From UBA10365 sp041441915 (GTDB lineage Bacteria > Pseudomonadota > Alphaproteobacteria > Rhodobacterales > Rhodobacteraceae), in contig JASDRS010000013.1 of the NCBI GenBank assembly GCA_041441915.1, forward strand, positions 1 to 64,000: a DNA stretch of 64,000 nt. Reading direction: 5' to 3'. Within the stretch, counting starts at the first letter, position 1. Every line of letters starts with the position of its first letter. Under the pieces are notes generated by a model. That model searched no databases and was not told where the DNA came from. It saw nothing but the letters and a program-made list of their open reading frames with translations. The translations under genes were made by a program, and so were the position numbers. This document shows positions 62,981 through 64,000 of the stretch, piece after piece.

Positions 62981-63398
62981 GGCGTTAAATCATGAGAGGT
63001 TGAGGCTATAATTTTTGAAAATGGGTTAGTTTTGAATAAATGTCTGGTGGCAAAAAAATTTAATCTTAAGTAGATAAAATACCCTACTTATTAGGCAATT
63101 GGTGATCCTATCAGAATATTTCACACTATATGCATAGGCGATTAAGACACTTTTACTGTTTGTTTTAATGGGATGATAATTGTCGTTATCCCAAAAATAT
63201 CTTGGCGGATTAAACTGATTTATGGATTTAACATTTGATGAATTTTTAACGAAAGCTGTTGAAAATTGTATGCTGCATTAAGTGGGGCTACAAAAGTCTC
63301 TGACTAGGAGGGTTGTTTTATGACGAAAGCAGCACTTAAATGAACTTAAGCGGGGGTAGGTGAGAGGCCCATCGGACCGAACTTATAACGCCTTAGTG
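62981..63398. other. intergenic, with a tiny ORF behind a strong ribosome site
   Basis: About 420 AT-rich bases between the activator and the convergent fliD. At 63306-63312 stands AGGAGGG, and seven bases on an ATG (63320) opens MTKAALK before TGA at 63341. A near-perfect ribosome site in front of seven codons suggests a lost or recoded small gene, or a leader. Nothing else is recognisable. Confidence 0.4.
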
Positions 63399-64000
63399 TT
63401 ATTTCTGGTTAACCCAGGCATCCATCATGGTTGTTAGATATTCTCCAGTATTCTTAAACTTCGTTACCATTTGCTCCATTGCGGTGAATTTTTCAATATA
63501 GCGTGCCTCGATGACGAGTGCAGCTGCTTCTAAATCTGTAATTTCAGTCTCATATTTAGTTTTTTCGGATACAAGTTTTGTTTCTCTTGTCGTAAAGTCA
63601 CCAGTAGTTGCCATTAATTTATCAATATAGGCAGTGACTTTGTCTTTTAAACTTTTTCCTACGTAGAGCTTTGCCGTTGCCGCATCTCCCACGCCAGCAC
63701 TTAAAGTAAGTCCTAGGTAAGCCGCATTTGTACTGTAATAATTTGTGTCAAAGCCAGTGCTTGCAGACGTAATAAAATTGACGTCGCCAATGCTCACAGC
63801 ATCGGTTGCCGAATTGTAAGTTAAATCGTAAACTCCAGGTGTTATGTTTGCATAGCTGGTTGTCTTGCCTGTGAAGCCTGAAATGGAAGTGGCGATTTTT
63901 GATTGGAAAATAGCTTTGTATTTTGACGGATCCAAAGCAAATGAATTTTTAAATGTTGTTGCATCTAACGATAAGCTGCCATCTCTTTCAGTCTCAACCC
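63399..64000 (-). CDS. fliD: flagellar hook-associated protein 2 (filament cap), C-terminal part
   Basis: The last 200 codons of a gene that enters from the right edge. The visible start reads VETERDGSLSLDATTFKNSF, the FliD block before its last domain, then KAIFQSKIATSISGF and a Ser/Thr/Tyr-rich beta region. The end is a long helix (ETKLVSEKTKYETEITDLEA, then ARYIEKFTAMEQMVTKFKNT) closing with GEYLTTMMDAW. The FliD cap C-terminus is a coiled coil of this form (normally ARY-x-x-L-x-x-QF-x-AMD-x-x-x-x-x-x-N). It shapes the pentameric cap that folds flagellin at the filament tip. The N-terminal half lies beyond the window. Confidence 0.8.
   Translation of the reverse strand, partial: VETERDGSLSLDATTFKNSFALDPSKYKAIFQSKIATSISGFTGKTTSYANITPGVYDLTYNSATDAVSIGDVNFITSASTGFDTNYYSTNAAYLGLTLSAGVGDAATAKLYVGKSLKDKVTAYIDKLMATTGDFTTRETKLVSEKTKYETEITDLEAAALVIEARYIEKFTAMEQMVTKFKNTGEYLTTMMDAWVNQK

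Noticed and set aside
1..64000. CRISPR array, prophage or secondary-metabolite cluster
   Set aside because: No regularly spaced repeats, no phage structural or integrase gene and no large biosynthetic modules are visible.

Overview
The window looks like chromosome from a marine alphaproteobacterium of the Rhodobacteraceae (Roseobacter-type). The evidence is gene content and protein character: a mreBCD-mrdA-rodA elongasome operon, a two-gene mlaA-mlaC unit, the glnK-amtB pair, a GltX of the second alphaproteobacterial type, a methylmalonyl-CoA epimerase followed by a DUF1467 membrane protein, an SH3-like periplasmic protein and a MaeB-type malic enzyme. Base composition is moderate, with AT-rich intergenic stretches. 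Species cannot be named from the sequence.

Layout. 1-1395 is accessory DNA: a cut IS6-family transposase, an unknown two-gene cassette and a helicase-tail remnant, all lying next to the 3' end of a tRNA-Ser(GCU) gene. 1.8-8.5 kb holds an acetyltransferase-GDPD-RidA operon, mlaA-mlaC and a class A penicillin-binding protein. 8.7-14.9 kb holds a broken glnK, amtB, an aruH-aruI pair for arginine transamination, a wrecked metal exporter and an SH3 protein. 15-24.2 kb holds a wrecked 2-hydroxyacid dehydrogenase, ghrA, the elongasome operon and leuA with a leucine-rich leader peptide. 24.3-38 kb holds an SDR enzyme, a wrecked photolyase-like gene, a 19-repeat MORN protein, nadE, a foreign-looking EamA transporter, gltX, a cytochrome b561 remnant, a hydrolase, glyA, nadK and a wrecked prpE. 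38-52 kb holds pabB-pabC, carB, a DEAD-box helicase, tdk, a wrecked DMT transporter and the cdd-deoA-deoB-upp salvage genes. 52-64 kb holds a wrecked cupin, maeB, aspS, a wrecked GNAT gene, mce-DUF1467, a nitroreductase, an HDAC-like amidohydrolase, a sigma-54 activator and the end of fliD.

The main discovery is decay. At least ten genes that conventional ORF calling would miss or split can be reconstructed as pseudogenes: glnK, fieF-like, gyaR-like, phrB-like, cytochrome b561, prpE, a DMT transporter, a two-cupin protein, a GNAT enzyme and a DUF2075 tail. Housekeeping genes between them are intact. Most decayed genes encode accessory, environment-facing functions (metal export, light repair, propionate use, transport). 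I infer ongoing loss of accessory functions in this lineage. The sharpest case is glnK, which has a single stop at codon 50, just before the tyrosine that PII proteins use for uridylylation, in an otherwise full-length frame upstream of an intact amtB.

Genes work together in a few clear units: envelope growth (mreBCD, PBP2, RodA, PBP1A, MlaA/MlaC), nitrogen acquisition (AmtB, arginine transaminase route), nucleotide supply (CarB, Tdk, Upp, Cdd, DeoA, DeoB), folate and one-carbon metabolism (PabB, PabC, GlyA) and NAD(P) synthesis (NadE, NadK). I see no CRISPR array, prophage or biosynthetic cluster.
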